A stretch of 64,000 nucleotides of DNA from NCBI GenBank assembly GCA_963513935.1, contig OY740768.1, positions 47,463,142 through 47,527,141 of the forward strand, read 5' to 3'. The translations under genes and the position numbers were made by a program. The notes under the pieces were generated by a model. The model was given only the letters and a program-made list of their open reading frames with translations, did not search any database and was not told the origin of the DNA. The DNA is from Aphrophora alni (Eukaryota > Arthropoda > Insecta > Hemiptera > Aphrophoridae). Shown in pieces: positions 1 through 13,100 of the stretch; within the stretch, counting starts at the first letter, position 1, and each line of letters opens with the position of its first letter.

Positions 1-650
1 ACGCTACCTTGGCCGCGCGGTTGTTTCTTTGCGCTCTGAAGTTTGCTTGTTTTTTGTACGAACATGATTTGTAAAATAGTTGTTTGCTCAATGTATATAT
101 CTCAAAGATCAGAGTACACTTTCTTGATCTTTAAATACAATTAGTTTTTCTTTATATCAAGGATAAGAAAATTTGAAAGAATATGAAATATATAGTCATA
201 AAATGGAATCCATAATGTAAATTGCTTGTATAATTCTAAGGTGGTCTGAGAATATCTAACAATATTCTCAGAGCACATTCCATGTACATTGTGAGCACGA
301 ATATACACTTTTACTCAGATTGTACCAGAGACATTGTCGTATACAATGGCTAATACTTTCTTCTATTTATATACAGACACAATGTCAACTTCATGAAACA
401 TAACATATTATCTATTACATTTTCAGTAATCGAGTCTGTTTATTTTGTCACAAGTAGATGTCAAATAATCCAATTCTTCACTACAATTTTTGTCTTTCAT
501 AATTGGTTAATTTTAGTACATTAAACATATTAACTAATATTTTTCAAACAATTATTCTGTATATGTTTAGAGAATATATACATAGAGACGTTAATTCTCA
601 ATAGCAATTATAGAAGGGTATGTTGTACAGTAATTAGTTTTGTTCAATAT

Positions 651-773
651 GGTATATTAACAAAGTTTAGAAAGTGATAAGTTAGGATATTACAGGATAT
701 TAGGGCACTTTCAGTTACGGGAGAACAGGTATAATTAGGGGAGTGTTTTCTTCAAGTGAACTTAAGTAATTAC
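651..773 (+). repeat. Dispersed direct repeat, copy A
   Basis: About 120 bp that matches 4,025-4,140 in the same orientation. Shared landmarks in the same order are GGTATATT, AAGTGATAAGTTAGGAT, then AGTTACGGGAGAACAGGT, then a G-run and a TTCA/CTTCAA stretch. The similarity fades on both sides, so this looks like two old copies of one unclassified dispersed repeat, not a segmental duplication. Confidence 0.6.
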
Positions 774-2109
774 TACGGGGATTATCAGAAACGTATACTG
801 CAAAGTAGTTTATGTGACTTAACAATATATTTTATTTAATAAAGAAACCCCAATTTTCAAATAAAAAAAGTTAAACCAAAACAAACAAAAACAACCTAGT
901 ACAAAGCATTAATTCAAAAGTAAATTACAAAGTACATGACTTTTAATTTTAATAAGATTACCGAATTACTTAGTAAATAAAGTGCATCATTTTTTACGAA
1001 AGACTGTTATAGTTATCATTCGAAATTGAAATAAATAAATAAAGTGATATGATATAATCTTTAATTTTCAAATATGTTATTTAAATTGTAGGTGACTGCA
1101 CTAGGCCACTAATAATGGCCACACGTGTTGCCCATTATTTCTGTGAATTAAACATAGAGTTTTCACTTTATAAAATCCGTAGCTACTTCCTGAAATGTAA
1201 AAGGTTTTAAATGGAACACACAGGACTTTATTGACTGTGATACTTTGAATCATTGAATTACAAACTATACATTCTAGTATTCATCGTGTGATATGCGAAA
1301 AACAAATGCTTTATTTTAAGTAATTATTATAATACTTCTTATACTGATACACAATTCATAGCAAAAACTCTTCGTAACATTTTTTAATGAAAACATTTCA
1401 ATTGTATATTAAATTTTAATTTAAGTAGCATGAGTAGAATATCAAAATAATTTAAGTGAATTTTGTGTGTCATAAGTTTGAAAGTAAGAAAGTTCGAATA
1501 TTGATCTTAATCTTTAGATACACGATATATCAGCAAAAATCAGAGACGAAAATTAATTGTCCAATTAAGCGTTGTCCACTTTCAAAATCTTAGGAATTGG
1601 AGAGCGATTTGTAATCGATTATCAGCGATTAAGGTTATTTTCAGCTCTTGGTTATGATATAGGTTTTCCACATAATCGCTGTATTTTAATTATGAACATC
1701 TAATTTATTTATGATATCTAACTCATTACTTGTAGGTTTTTTTTTATCTTCATTTTAAACTGTAGGAAGTAAACATTTACTATAATAAACATTACCATTG
1801 TTAGATAATTCTGGTATGAAAATTAGTAACAAAACAACAAAAGATCTTACATGCGTAATTTTTATCTATTAAAATAATGAGTTACGCTGCTTATTACTTA
1901 CAAACTATTAAAGAGGTATCATTTTAATTTAAACTACAGAGTATGTACTGCAGTATGTTATATAAAAGTATAATATTAAATTCAAGTAGAGTTTACAAGT
2001 ACGTATAGAGATATATAGTACAAGTACTACATGTATGTTGATATAAATTATTAAACCTAAGTTACATTTATTGTTTTATGTTCATAAACTTAGTAGGCAA
2101 TCAGTTTAC

Positions 2110-2130
2110 AAACCGATATTATATCGGTTT
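2110..2130. repeat. Short perfect hairpin
   Basis: Ten-base arms AAACCGATAT and ATATCGGTTT are separated by one base. No flanking reading frame is convincing, so its role is unknown; chance is possible in sequence this A+T-rich, but the arms contain a CCG/CGG core. Confidence 0.4.
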
Positions 2131-4024
2131 CATCTCTTTATATATAAAAATAAATCCACTTTACTTGTTAAAATTGATAATTCCTATGTCCCAAAATACA
2201 GTATATAAATTACAGTCGTACCACCTTGGAAAGTATTGAATATTGAACATTTAAATCGAATTTGAATATGTTCATAAGGATTCTATTATAACTTATTATT
2301 TTTTAAATGTAAAATGATTTTACTTTTTAATAAATAATATTATAATTGTTACTAAGTGTAATGTGTCCTTTTCCAAATTATTGTGACGAAAATCTTACAA
2401 ATGTAAAAAATAAATGGTGCACTTTTAAATAAATTATAATAATAATCTCTCTGATACTCTAACATTTAAAATTATTCATACTATCAAGTTTCATTATTTT
2501 TATTCAAATAACAGGATTCTATATTTTTCTAAAATGTATATTTTATTTGGTATGACATTATACCAAAAGCATGAACGTCACTTTTGTCACTTCAGAGTCA
2601 ACAAAATTAAATTTCAACCTTATATAAACCACCTTAATAAAAGCTCTTGTTCTATTTCTAAATTAATTTTTTTAATATTCAACAATATACCACGTTATAT
2701 TCTATGATCATAGAACAGGATGTACAGTGATGGGAAAGGAATGAAATACTGAGTTAAAATGTATATCTTTTGAAGATAGTAGAACGTTTGACAGTTGGCA
2801 ACAGAACATTCAATTAATTATACATTGTATATGGAATAAGACTGTTAAATCTTCGTAAATTATACTTTTAAATATGCAAAAACAGTCTTTAAACCGCCCA
2901 AAAGGCATGGTTAACCAAGTATAAATTCCATAACACGGTTTAAATAAATGTTGAATTTGTATCTAACTTATCATCTAATAGTCTTGTTTCACGGGTTCTT
3001 CACTATTTTTTATCTTTTTTTAAATAATAATACACCCATATATTTAAAAAAAAAACCACAAATTTTTAATATAAAAAGATATAAACAAACTCACACATTA
3101 AAATTTTGTTCATAAAGCCTACTGTCTAAAACAGGACTGCCACTCATTGTTGATTGAACTTCGGAACATTGTGGATTATGATATTAAACTTCATGATGTC
3201 TAAAAACGAGTTGAAAACAAAGTATAATTTGGTTTTAATCTAAAACATTAATTAATTTCCTCTTTGAGCAAAAATGTTGAACCTTCAAAGAAATATTATA
3301 TTATTAGTAATTGTGTTAGACTGTTTGATGTAATTCAGCCAATTTTAATTCTGTTTTTGCAGGTTGTGTGGTTTATTTAGAAAGTGGAATATTTAATTTA
3401 CACCTCTCTTGACATGATCAGAATATTCAACCAATAACGAGTTTCAGTTTGATTTTAGACAGACAGAATACTAATACAGACATGATTTCAATGTGTTGGA
3501 TTCAGTGTGTCAATGTCCTTCATATGTAAAAATGTGTTTATTAAAGATGTTGGTATTGTAATGTGTGATAAAGATAATATCTTTCCGAAATAATAAATTG
3601 TAAAAATATAAAGTCGAAAAGACGGTCGTAATGAACAGAACGAAAAAGACTGTAGCTTAAGTTAGATAAAAATTGTATATAAATAGCAATAGTGGGTATG
3701 AATATTTCAAATGAAAATTAAATTTAATAACGTAAGAACAGTAAATTGAAATTCCAATTACTGTTTTCTATCAAACATGTATTACATTATTTCAGCTTAA
3801 TTGAACATAAAGTTCAATATTAGGCATTTTCAGACGCCAGTTAATCACTTTTTCAATACATTATTTATACACTATGAATATTAATTATAATATATTCATA
3901 ATTGATATTAAAAAAAACTAATTTGAATATAAATTGTGTTTACAGGGGATATAATTATAAACAGAAATTTCCAATAGTATTCAAATACATGACATGTTTG
4001 TATAGTTTAAATTTAGTGCACTGT

Positions 4025-4140
4025 GGTATATTGTCAAAGTTTGTAAAGTGATAAGTTAGGATGATATCCCAACTTCATACCAAGTAATTGAGTTACGGGA
4101 GAACAGGTCTAATGTGGGGGGGGGGGGTTCACTTCAAACT
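4025..4140 (+). repeat. Dispersed direct repeat, copy B
   Basis: Second copy of the repeat at 651-773. It contains AAGTGATAAGTTAGGAT and GAGTTACGGGAGAACAGGT and then a run of 12 G (4,116-4,127) where copy A has only GGGG. The G-run expansion is therefore specific to this copy. Confidence 0.6.
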
Positions 4141-4259
4141 ATATTAAGATGTTAATTGTTAAGGTATTAATTGTTGCACCACAGGTATTTGTGAGACAAA
4201 GAGATATTTATCTTTTGGTGTATTAGTAATATTGTTATTTTTCAAAAAACCAACAAAAC

Positions 4260-4264
<5 letters not shown>

Positions 4265-4321
<57 letters not shown>
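4265..4321. repeat. Compound (CA)n(TA)n microsatellite
   Basis: An uninterrupted CA tract of roughly 19 units passes directly into about 10 TA units. It is non-coding; short reading frames over it are translation artefacts. Confidence 0.95.
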
Positions 4322-7080
4322 TTGTAAATTACATTAGTACATTATGTTTGAACATAACAGATAACATAACTTGTATAGTTTATATATGTTAAATTAAATT
4401 ATCTTTGCTTGTAAGTGTGACTTATTTAATTCATAGCGTTAGTTTAGGTTCATCAATATGGGTTGTTAAGAAAGTGTGGAATTACGGAAATATCTTTTGA
4501 AAACAAGACAAATTTACAACAATTAAAAAGCATTAGCCAACGCTGTATGAGCTTTAAAAATCGAACTTCACACTGTCTGACTGTGGATGGAAACTTGTTA
4601 TTTATTATAACCATGTAGTTACTTTGTATAATCAATTCTCAAGTCTTATTTTCTTTAAGTTATTGTTTTAATTTGTACTGTATTTTGTCCCCAATTGATG
4701 GATTTATGAGTATCAATATAATATTATTAACGCTTGGAACGACCATTTTCCAGTTTACTAATAAAATGCCACTAGTGTAGCATTTATATATAGAAGATCA
4801 TGACAACTCAAATACAAATGTGAAGAGTTTTAGATCAGTCACCATTGTAGATAGGTGGTCTTTATGCGATAAAACCTGCCGATCTTTACTCAGATATAAA
4901 TGGGCTTTAGAGAGATGTGCCACTCAACATAAGCTTCCATAAGAAGTTTTTACTGCAACCTCCTCGAGCCGTCCCCTGACATTGAAACAAACTACACCAC
5001 ACACCGAAAGATAGGTAAAAACGCTGTATAAACGTATACTAAATTAAAATTTTTATCTGAAATCAGTGTGTATTGTTTGTTCTGTGTTGTCATTTATTAC
5101 TTTATTATGATTTTTTTTGGTCTTATATTTTTGCCCATCACAAAGGAGAAAAATACTCCCAAAATCTGAGCTGATACTACGGTGGAGAAAGAGCCCAATA
5201 CATTGCTTAACTCTTTTATCAAAACTAGTAATATGAAGGTATGAAAACTAGTGTTCGTTTTGTAATTAATTTAAAAGTATTATTTTTAATTCAGTGATAT
5301 AATTCTAACTTACTGATTCTTGTTTTATTGAACTAATGGAGGACCAAAACGTCTTGCACTGTAATCATCTATCTATTAAGGACAAAACTTATTTAGTCAA
5401 AGATAAACAATTTGGAGTTATAAGGTTTTATAATTGGTATTAGTATATTGTTTAAAGCGACTAATGCCGTAATTACGTTATAAACTTCAATAACTTCTAG
5501 GATAATATAGAAATATATTAAATGTTCGTAGTTTAAATACAAATATGTCATTATGTTGATGTTTGTATCACGTAAATTATATTAACAATTCAAAGTATTT
5601 TTCTTTGGAAGTTTGTTTTATTGTTCTTTCATTCAAATATTATTGGTAGCTTATCAAGTTCTTCCCCTGGGCCCTACGGCCAGAAACAATTTTTTTCATA
5701 CTTTACGTGTAGAAAAACAAAACTAACATTTTTAATTTTTCACCTGTTACTGATGATGAAGTATTAATTGTAATAATTCCTCTTGTTTATATGGTTTATC
5801 TTAGAGAAAAACATTGCTTAAATGTAGTGAGAAATAGGGTAATTATTATGGTAATCCGTATTTTAGGGTAATCTTGTTTGTGTTATTACTATCAGAGACG
5901 TTCTACGGCTTGAGTTATTATGAATTCAAAACTTATATTTATTACTAAAAACATACTAAATCACAACGTGAGCCACATTGATTAAAAGAGTACTTTCTCT
6001 TCAACGATAAATCTTGTTCAGTTTTACAGTATACAGTGAAGTGAATAACCTTTCTCAGTTCAGGAGTAATGGACTTTAGATAAGATAACACTTCTGACAG
6101 TTTAGTCCTCAGATGAAATATTATTTTTATATCTTTTCTGCCATTCATCGTTCTGGAACTTAGCAGTTTCAGTCTTGTTTTAAATTTTGTATAATGAGGT
6201 ATGTATAATGTAAAAACTTATCATTTCCCGTTTTATGGAGCATTAAAAACTGCACATTCATTAACGATTATATTCAAATGTTCACCAATATAACATAATA
6301 TAAAAAATAGGCATGTTTAATAATGTAAATAAATCATTATTTTTGTAATTTAATAACATTAAAATAATCCGTCTAATTTCTCCAAAATAACGGTGGACAC
6401 TTTCAAAAAAGATGGTTGTTTCATTACTTGTAATGTGGTTGTTTCTTACTTCTTAGTAATAATTGTCGGCCAATAAAAATCGATACCGTATATTGACGTC
6501 CTGGATTCCGTAGTGCCCTACTGTGGGTAGCTTTCCTTAGTATTGCTTTCTATTGTTGTTAATTGAATGTTGTGATTGTTTCTAATGAATAAAGTTGATT
6601 TTTGTGTTGTAGTTGTGTTTTCTTAAAATGTAAGTGTCGAAGCTTACACATGATTAATATTCTCTGATACGTTTCCTAAAGGAAACATTCATGTATTCAT
6701 GATTTGGTTAAATAAATAAAAGGCATAATACATCATTTGTGACAAATTCAAAACGTAATACATATTACAATTATATTATATTATTACAATTACCGTAGCC
6801 AATATGAATCGCAAGATTTTTCCCGTCTAATAATATGTACGATTGTTATCTCAAGAAAGTGATTTAAAATACACACTTTGTGCAACGTAATTCATTCTTT
6901 AAATTGCATATTTTGTCATGTAACTTCTGTATTATGTAATATATATATTATCTATACAGATTTTTTTAAATTATAAATATATGGATATTTATTTACTTCA
7001 TTACAGAATTATTGATGCCTGTCAGAACAGCAGAGAATATAACATAACTCCACAGTTGTGGTTTGGTTGGTGTAGCTGGT

Positions 7081-7119
7081 GTATTACTGAAGAGGACGAC
7101 CTTGAAACGCGTCTGATAC
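7081..7119 (+). ncRNA. Hammerhead-ribozyme-like motif (type I)
   Basis: The conserved hammerhead order is visible: a 5' stem strand GTATTA, the core CTGAAGA, a stem II segment, GAAAC, a minimal GC loop, GTC as the cleavage triplet, and the 3' stem strand TGATAC. GTATTA pairs with TGATAC over six positions (one G-U). Stem II is weak: GG/CC around ACGA with two extra T before GAAAC, so the copy is probably decayed. Very short stem III hammerheads of this kind are known from Penelope-like elements and animal retrozymes; I see no protein part of such an element beside it. Confidence 0.45.
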
Positions 7120-10100
7120 TTAGGCGTATTTTTTATGAGAATTGTGTTCTGTGTGTTTGTTATACTGTATAATTGTAACTGTTGAAACACTGTTATATCT
7201 TTTTGGACATAATATATATATATTGTATATGTGTCATCCGTAAGCTCTCTCCAGTAGCAAGATAAACACGATTGTCAATAAATAAGTAAATTATTAATAT
7301 TATATAGCCAGTTTATGATTATGAATGATTTGGACTAATGATCAATGTAAATATGTTTCTTTGTCAAACATATAATTGTATTTTTATCAAAATTTGTAGG
7401 TAAGTTATAAAATAATAATATAATTGAAAATTGTTTGCAGCTCTATAATTCCTTTATAATCTCCCTAAAGTAATGCATTGATATATAATTCTATTATTTT
7501 ATAAATTTAAAATTACAGTGTCTATATTATTTATTTTTGTTATACAATTTTGATTATTACTTCACATATACAGTATTTCTTGAATATTGAAACAGTATTA
7601 GAATTATACTATAGATACATTTATTGTTATGTGTAAAACTAGTAGGAACTTTCAAAGTAACTGTCAGTGTGAATGATAATTCAGTTTTAAATGAATTTCA
7701 GCATGAAGTCAAGGAAACAATGGTTTCGAAAGCAGCTGCCATTCCCACAAAAATCAACACACCGAAACTCCGGTAAAATGGGATTACCTCAAATCTCAAA
7801 CTACCACCTTTTAACGCATGGAGGTACAAGAGCTGTCTGAGGTTAGTGAATCGTCTGTGTGTGCCTGATTTTGAGAACCTGGGTAACAGTCACAAGTTTG
7901 CACTATATTGTGCCATATTTAGTGACGAAATTTTGTTTTATGTAAGTTGGCAAGTAATAGCACTAAAATTGCTACACTGCTTAGAAACTAATGCATAATG
8001 CTCCTTTCTTAATACACATCTTGGTCCTTCTAAAGTGATGGTTTAGTGTGGCACGTGGAGTAACCACATTGTAGGATTATTTTTCATTGAAATAAATGTA
8101 TCTGATCAATCACCTTTAGCTATTTTACGTGATTGGTTTTATCTCTACGTGACTTACAACAGAACAACAAGACATTCTAACAAAACCAGTATTTGTTTTA
8201 TGTTAATTAAAAATTACATTGTGAATAAATAAAACTTGTTAAAATCATTATTAAATTATGCTATGGTTTATGACTTTATTGCACATTATTAAATCTCTTC
8301 CAACGTATAATATAACGAGACTATTAAATGCTTCTATTTCACGATTCATACGCACTAAGAGTTACAAGCAGTTATATCTATAACGATGACGTGTGGAATT
8401 TGTGACAAGTCAGTGAAGTTGTTAAATGGTATTAAGTGTAGACTCAATCAAATCAGGAAAATTTTCATCAGAGTATCGGGCAAAATAGATTTGATCTCAC
8501 ATATTGAAATATTGTCTACTTTATAAAGTCGTGATACTAGACTGTAAATTACCTTAAATTAAGGCTGGAAAATTGCAATAAACAAACAAAAGTGTTGTGT
8601 GAAAAGGTGTGAAATTCAAATATGCGACTGCATTGCATATTCCGTATCTCTTGAGGTTCAATGCAAGGAGAAGAGGTACGTTTTATGAAATAAAAAAAAG
8701 ATATGGATTCGATTTATGAATGGAGATGTGTTAAGTCTAGGGAATCCAATGATCAAAATTGAAGCATGGGGCGTGTTAGATTTTGGATAATGGAGTTGAG
8801 AGGACGAATAATTTGCCATCGTATTTCGCATATAAAATAGGAGTTGAGTAGTTAGAAGATGCCATTGAAAGATATAGTGGACGAATCAGTGCAGTGTGCA
8901 TAGGAGTTGATGGAATATATTATATTTCTATGTTAAAAATTATATAAATTTGTAAAGAGAAAGGTTGTGTTCAAGCCTTCAGGTTGTCATTTAATTAATT
9001 TCCCATCCAAAGAGTGATAAATAAGACAACATTGTTTTTATGATTTATAAAAACTACTCACAAAAAAACTGATTAGGCAAAATGTTGTTTTTAAACATTT
9101 ATGTATTTTATCAGGACTTTATCTTTAGCCTCTGTAATTAATTGTAATTGAATTTAATGTACGTATTTGTTTGTATTTATTTACTACTGAATTGCATGGT
9201 ATTGATCTCTATTTCAATGCTTAATAATAAAACGTACATTCTTTCCAGAAAGAATATATAAAATACATAGGCAAGAAATAGGCAGATAAAATATCAGATA
9301 GGAGTCAACATGTGGTCAAGAGACATAAGCACACTAGGCTCACTACAAATTGAAGATTATATTATATCACGTAGTAGATAAATCATATTTTATAAAGCCT
9401 ACCTATTGTTTTCGATGTTTTGGTAATTATTATACAATAAAATATTTAATAATATACGACATAAAATTACTACAAAGTACAAAACCAATAATAAACGACT
9501 AAAAATGTATTAAAACAATTTGCAGTTCTAAAACACAAGATGACATTTTCTCACTAAGAAGCTATATTCATTTAAAATTTATACGTTGTGTAAATTGTTG
9601 TTGTAATTAAATATTTATTTACAATATTCCACTAGTTTCGTTTAATATCACCTATAAATAGGTGATAGAAAATTACTTTAAAATAAATAGTGATATTAGA
9701 GACAAGATGTTCGTTGGATTTGTTTCTTATGTTAGTACAACGCATTCAATTTTGTTTTATGTATAACATTACATATCTTTGGTTACCTTAGATAATCACA
9801 TCACAATTTCTAAAGGTAATGAATAGAAACACAAACTTAAATATTATACTTCATAAGTCAATACAAACTTAGAAACTAAATAACTACTTAAACCTTTACA
9901 CATATATTTTGCTTATTTTAAAAATCTATTTGATTAGTTGTTGTCATATTTCCATAACATACATATACATTATAGTTACACCACTCTGTAATAAAAATTG
10001 TTTACAACATAGATTTTTGTGTTAAATATTGTTATAATTATGATTGTTAACAACAAACTACATGATATTTAATGGACTTTCTTAAAAAATAAACAAAATA

Positions 10101-13100
10101 ATCTCTGATGTGCGACTGCAATTAAAGGCTAGGTTACATAGTTTTTGTTTGTTCAAATATTGGTTACAGGCAATTAGAAGAATAGCTTACTAGCAAAGCC
10201 GCTCAACAGTAAATAATTTAGAAATAATAGTTATTTAAGTACAAATACATAAAAACAATAGGCTGTATTATGTACCGTCGTAAAATTAAAAATATAAACA
10301 AAATACCATCCTATGCTATGAACCAATGTATGTTTTGAAGGATGGAAGTAATTAAATTTGAAATCATAAATTAGGCACTAACAATGTTGTCTTAGAAGAA
10401 GGACTATATCAACATACGAAGATATTTAGAAGATGTTTACGATATGAAAATTATCAACTATACGCAAAAGAGAATGAAAATATTAAAATAAATTTCTTGG
10501 TTTTTAGAAAATACTGAAACGAATATGTTGCATTTTTAGGGTCCCATTCATTATTTAAATTTATTTATAACAAAGTAAATTTTCTATTGTTTGATATTTA
10601 TAACATATATTAATTTTACAAAACTTTGAATTTAATATTTGTCATCGATCAATTTTTTTAAACTTCCATGATTTTGTTTTGATATTTTGATATATAAATT
10701 AATCCTCCTGGTTGTTGTAGAGGGATACATTTATTTTAGGTATTACAGACTTACAGTACACAGAGAAGAAACACATTGTCTGAAGGATATATTGTGTGAG
10801 TTATTCAAAAGTTTTATAATGCAACATTTTTTATCAAAATACAACAAATACAAGTAATGTAATATCGGTACATTTCGTGCAAAGACAGACCAATGGAATG
10901 TTTTAGAAAAGAGATATATACAGTCAGACTTCTATAATGGTTGCTCTGCCAGTTTGTAGAACAACGTTATTTTTTCACCGGTTTTCCTCATTAATATATT
11001 CAAATGTTTTACCTTAATTTTGCCTTTCGTGGAGAAAAAACACTATATTGCTATACAGCTTAATATCATTCATCACCTAGCATCATTCTCAATAGTGGGT
11101 AATATTAAATTTTGTAATATAAAGTTGTATTACAACGCATTTCATCACAAAAATAAGGCTTGTACAGAAACACATAAGAAAATTTGCCAACCAGACAACA
11201 AGTTTTTGTTTGAAATAAAATCTGATTTCCTGTACATTTATTTTTATTTAACTATAATATATAAAATTAGAGACTCAATTTTTGATTGTTATTTCAACAA
11301 TCAGCCAAGCATGTAAAATTTTGTCACTTGAAAAATGTGTTTGTATTAAAATTATATAATATAGTGAAATAATAAAATTTATATGAAAACAATTCAGTTT
11401 GCTTGAAGGATCTTGATATTTTATTAATATTTATATTACTCTATATGGCTTAGATCGTTAGTAGCTAACATCCAAGACATTTTTATGAACTCGATAAAGG
11501 TGAATAAGCCTAAACCACTTCACACATTCAAAATCCACCACCTTCCACTTGCTTTGTAACATAAATTCTAAAGTTATTACAGGTAAATTTAGAGACATTA
11601 ATTTTTCTTTTATATTAAAACGATTAATACAGAATCGTTTATATTTAACATTATTTTAAAGTTTAATTTGTGACATGCTTTAAAAATAAATAAAGGGATA
11701 GCAGATTGATAATACTGTTTACGTGACATTTTGAGGTACAAGAAATTAACATAGCGTAAAATGATATACAATACACTACAAAGATTCAAATGCTCTGCAA
11801 TCAATTTTATATGTGATACTATAGATTGATACATTTTTATAAACAAATAATATTGTTTTATTCCGTAATTACGGACAGATGAGATATTACGTTTGACTTA
11901 TATCATTAGTACTGCACCACAATAAAGAAACAAAATGTATAATTTTCGTTTTTATAATTATAATTCAAAATAAATTAATATAATTACCAAAATCTAAACG
12001 AGAAATTAACATGAATATTTGAATCTTATACTACACGCAAAAAGACTCCTCCCATAATATTGCTTATTGGTTCAATATTATAAATTTTAATAATTTAAAT
12101 AGCACGGATAAAAAGTAGGGAAAATAACACAATTTTATAAATATCCAAGATATATTATGTGTAGGATTTTGGTGTACAGAGTGTTTGAGATTTTGTAATA
12201 TTTGTGTCTATGTGTTATTTGTCCTCAAATAATAGTTTCGTTATATTATTTTTAATGGTTAAACTATATACCATATTTTTATTGATACATTTATTTTTCC
12301 TCGAAATTAAAAATAGTTTAAAAGAATATTGCCTAATTAAATTAAATTATGTTAAAATATTTTTCTACTTTATTTGTTTAAAAACTCTTAATGGAAATTA
12401 AATATGACTTAAGTGTTCATATAATTTACTATTATTTAATGCCTTTAAATGCCGTATTTAATCTATTAACTTTATTAACAGTAATTTACATATTCGATTT
12501 TAAAAAAAGAAAGAAAAAGTAGATAAAGAAATCAGAGAGAAACAAATTTGCAATTAATTCTCTTATTCTTAAAGTTTTTTTTTTCATTATACAAAACACA
12601 TTATATGCGATGGTAAGTATAAATGAGTAATATAATAATTTATGTTCAGATATAAAATGTCTTCTATTTTCTCTTAATTTACTAAACTTTCACCTTGTCT
12701 TTGACCATACTAAACTCACATATACAATTAAATGTCAAAACACCATGTCTTTAATCTCACAGTTGTAGGTGAATCATATATTGAAAAGTTTTTCCAATTA
12801 TTATTCTATTAAAAATTTAGTATTAAACTAAAAGTGGATCACAATCTGAAAATTCACCATATAATTGAAAAACACAAATTTTATCAACTTTAAAACAATT
12901 CAAGAAAGCGAATTAGAATCTACTTAGTTGTCATTTATTTCTATTCTTCTGTTGTAAACGACCTATTACTTATATTGATATTCTGAAATCCAAAAAAGAA
13001 TTGATAGGGTCAATGTTGTTTAATTATACATAAGAAATGACCTTACCGTGGTAAATTCTAATGGTTGCTTTCACCTTCATCCAACTTAAATCCATGTTTG

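Larger units (their letters stand above)
1..7080. other. AT-rich intergenic region
   Basis: I see no supported gene here. Reading frames are short, broken and low in complexity on both strands. Embedded items that I can define (a direct repeat pair, a small hairpin and a compound microsatellite) are listed separately. A slightly less A+T-rich patch lies near 4,740-5,000 and another near 5,660-5,700; neither gives a convincing protein. Confidence 0.7.

Noticed and set aside
7696..7760. Possible exon between TTTCAG and GTAAAA
   Set aside because: Splice-like dinucleotide contexts exist, but no partner exon or recognisable peptide was found in any phase.
11020..11316. 98-codon plus-strand frame
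   Set aside because: Starts with TTG, has strongly A/T-driven composition and no motif; expected by chance in this sequence.
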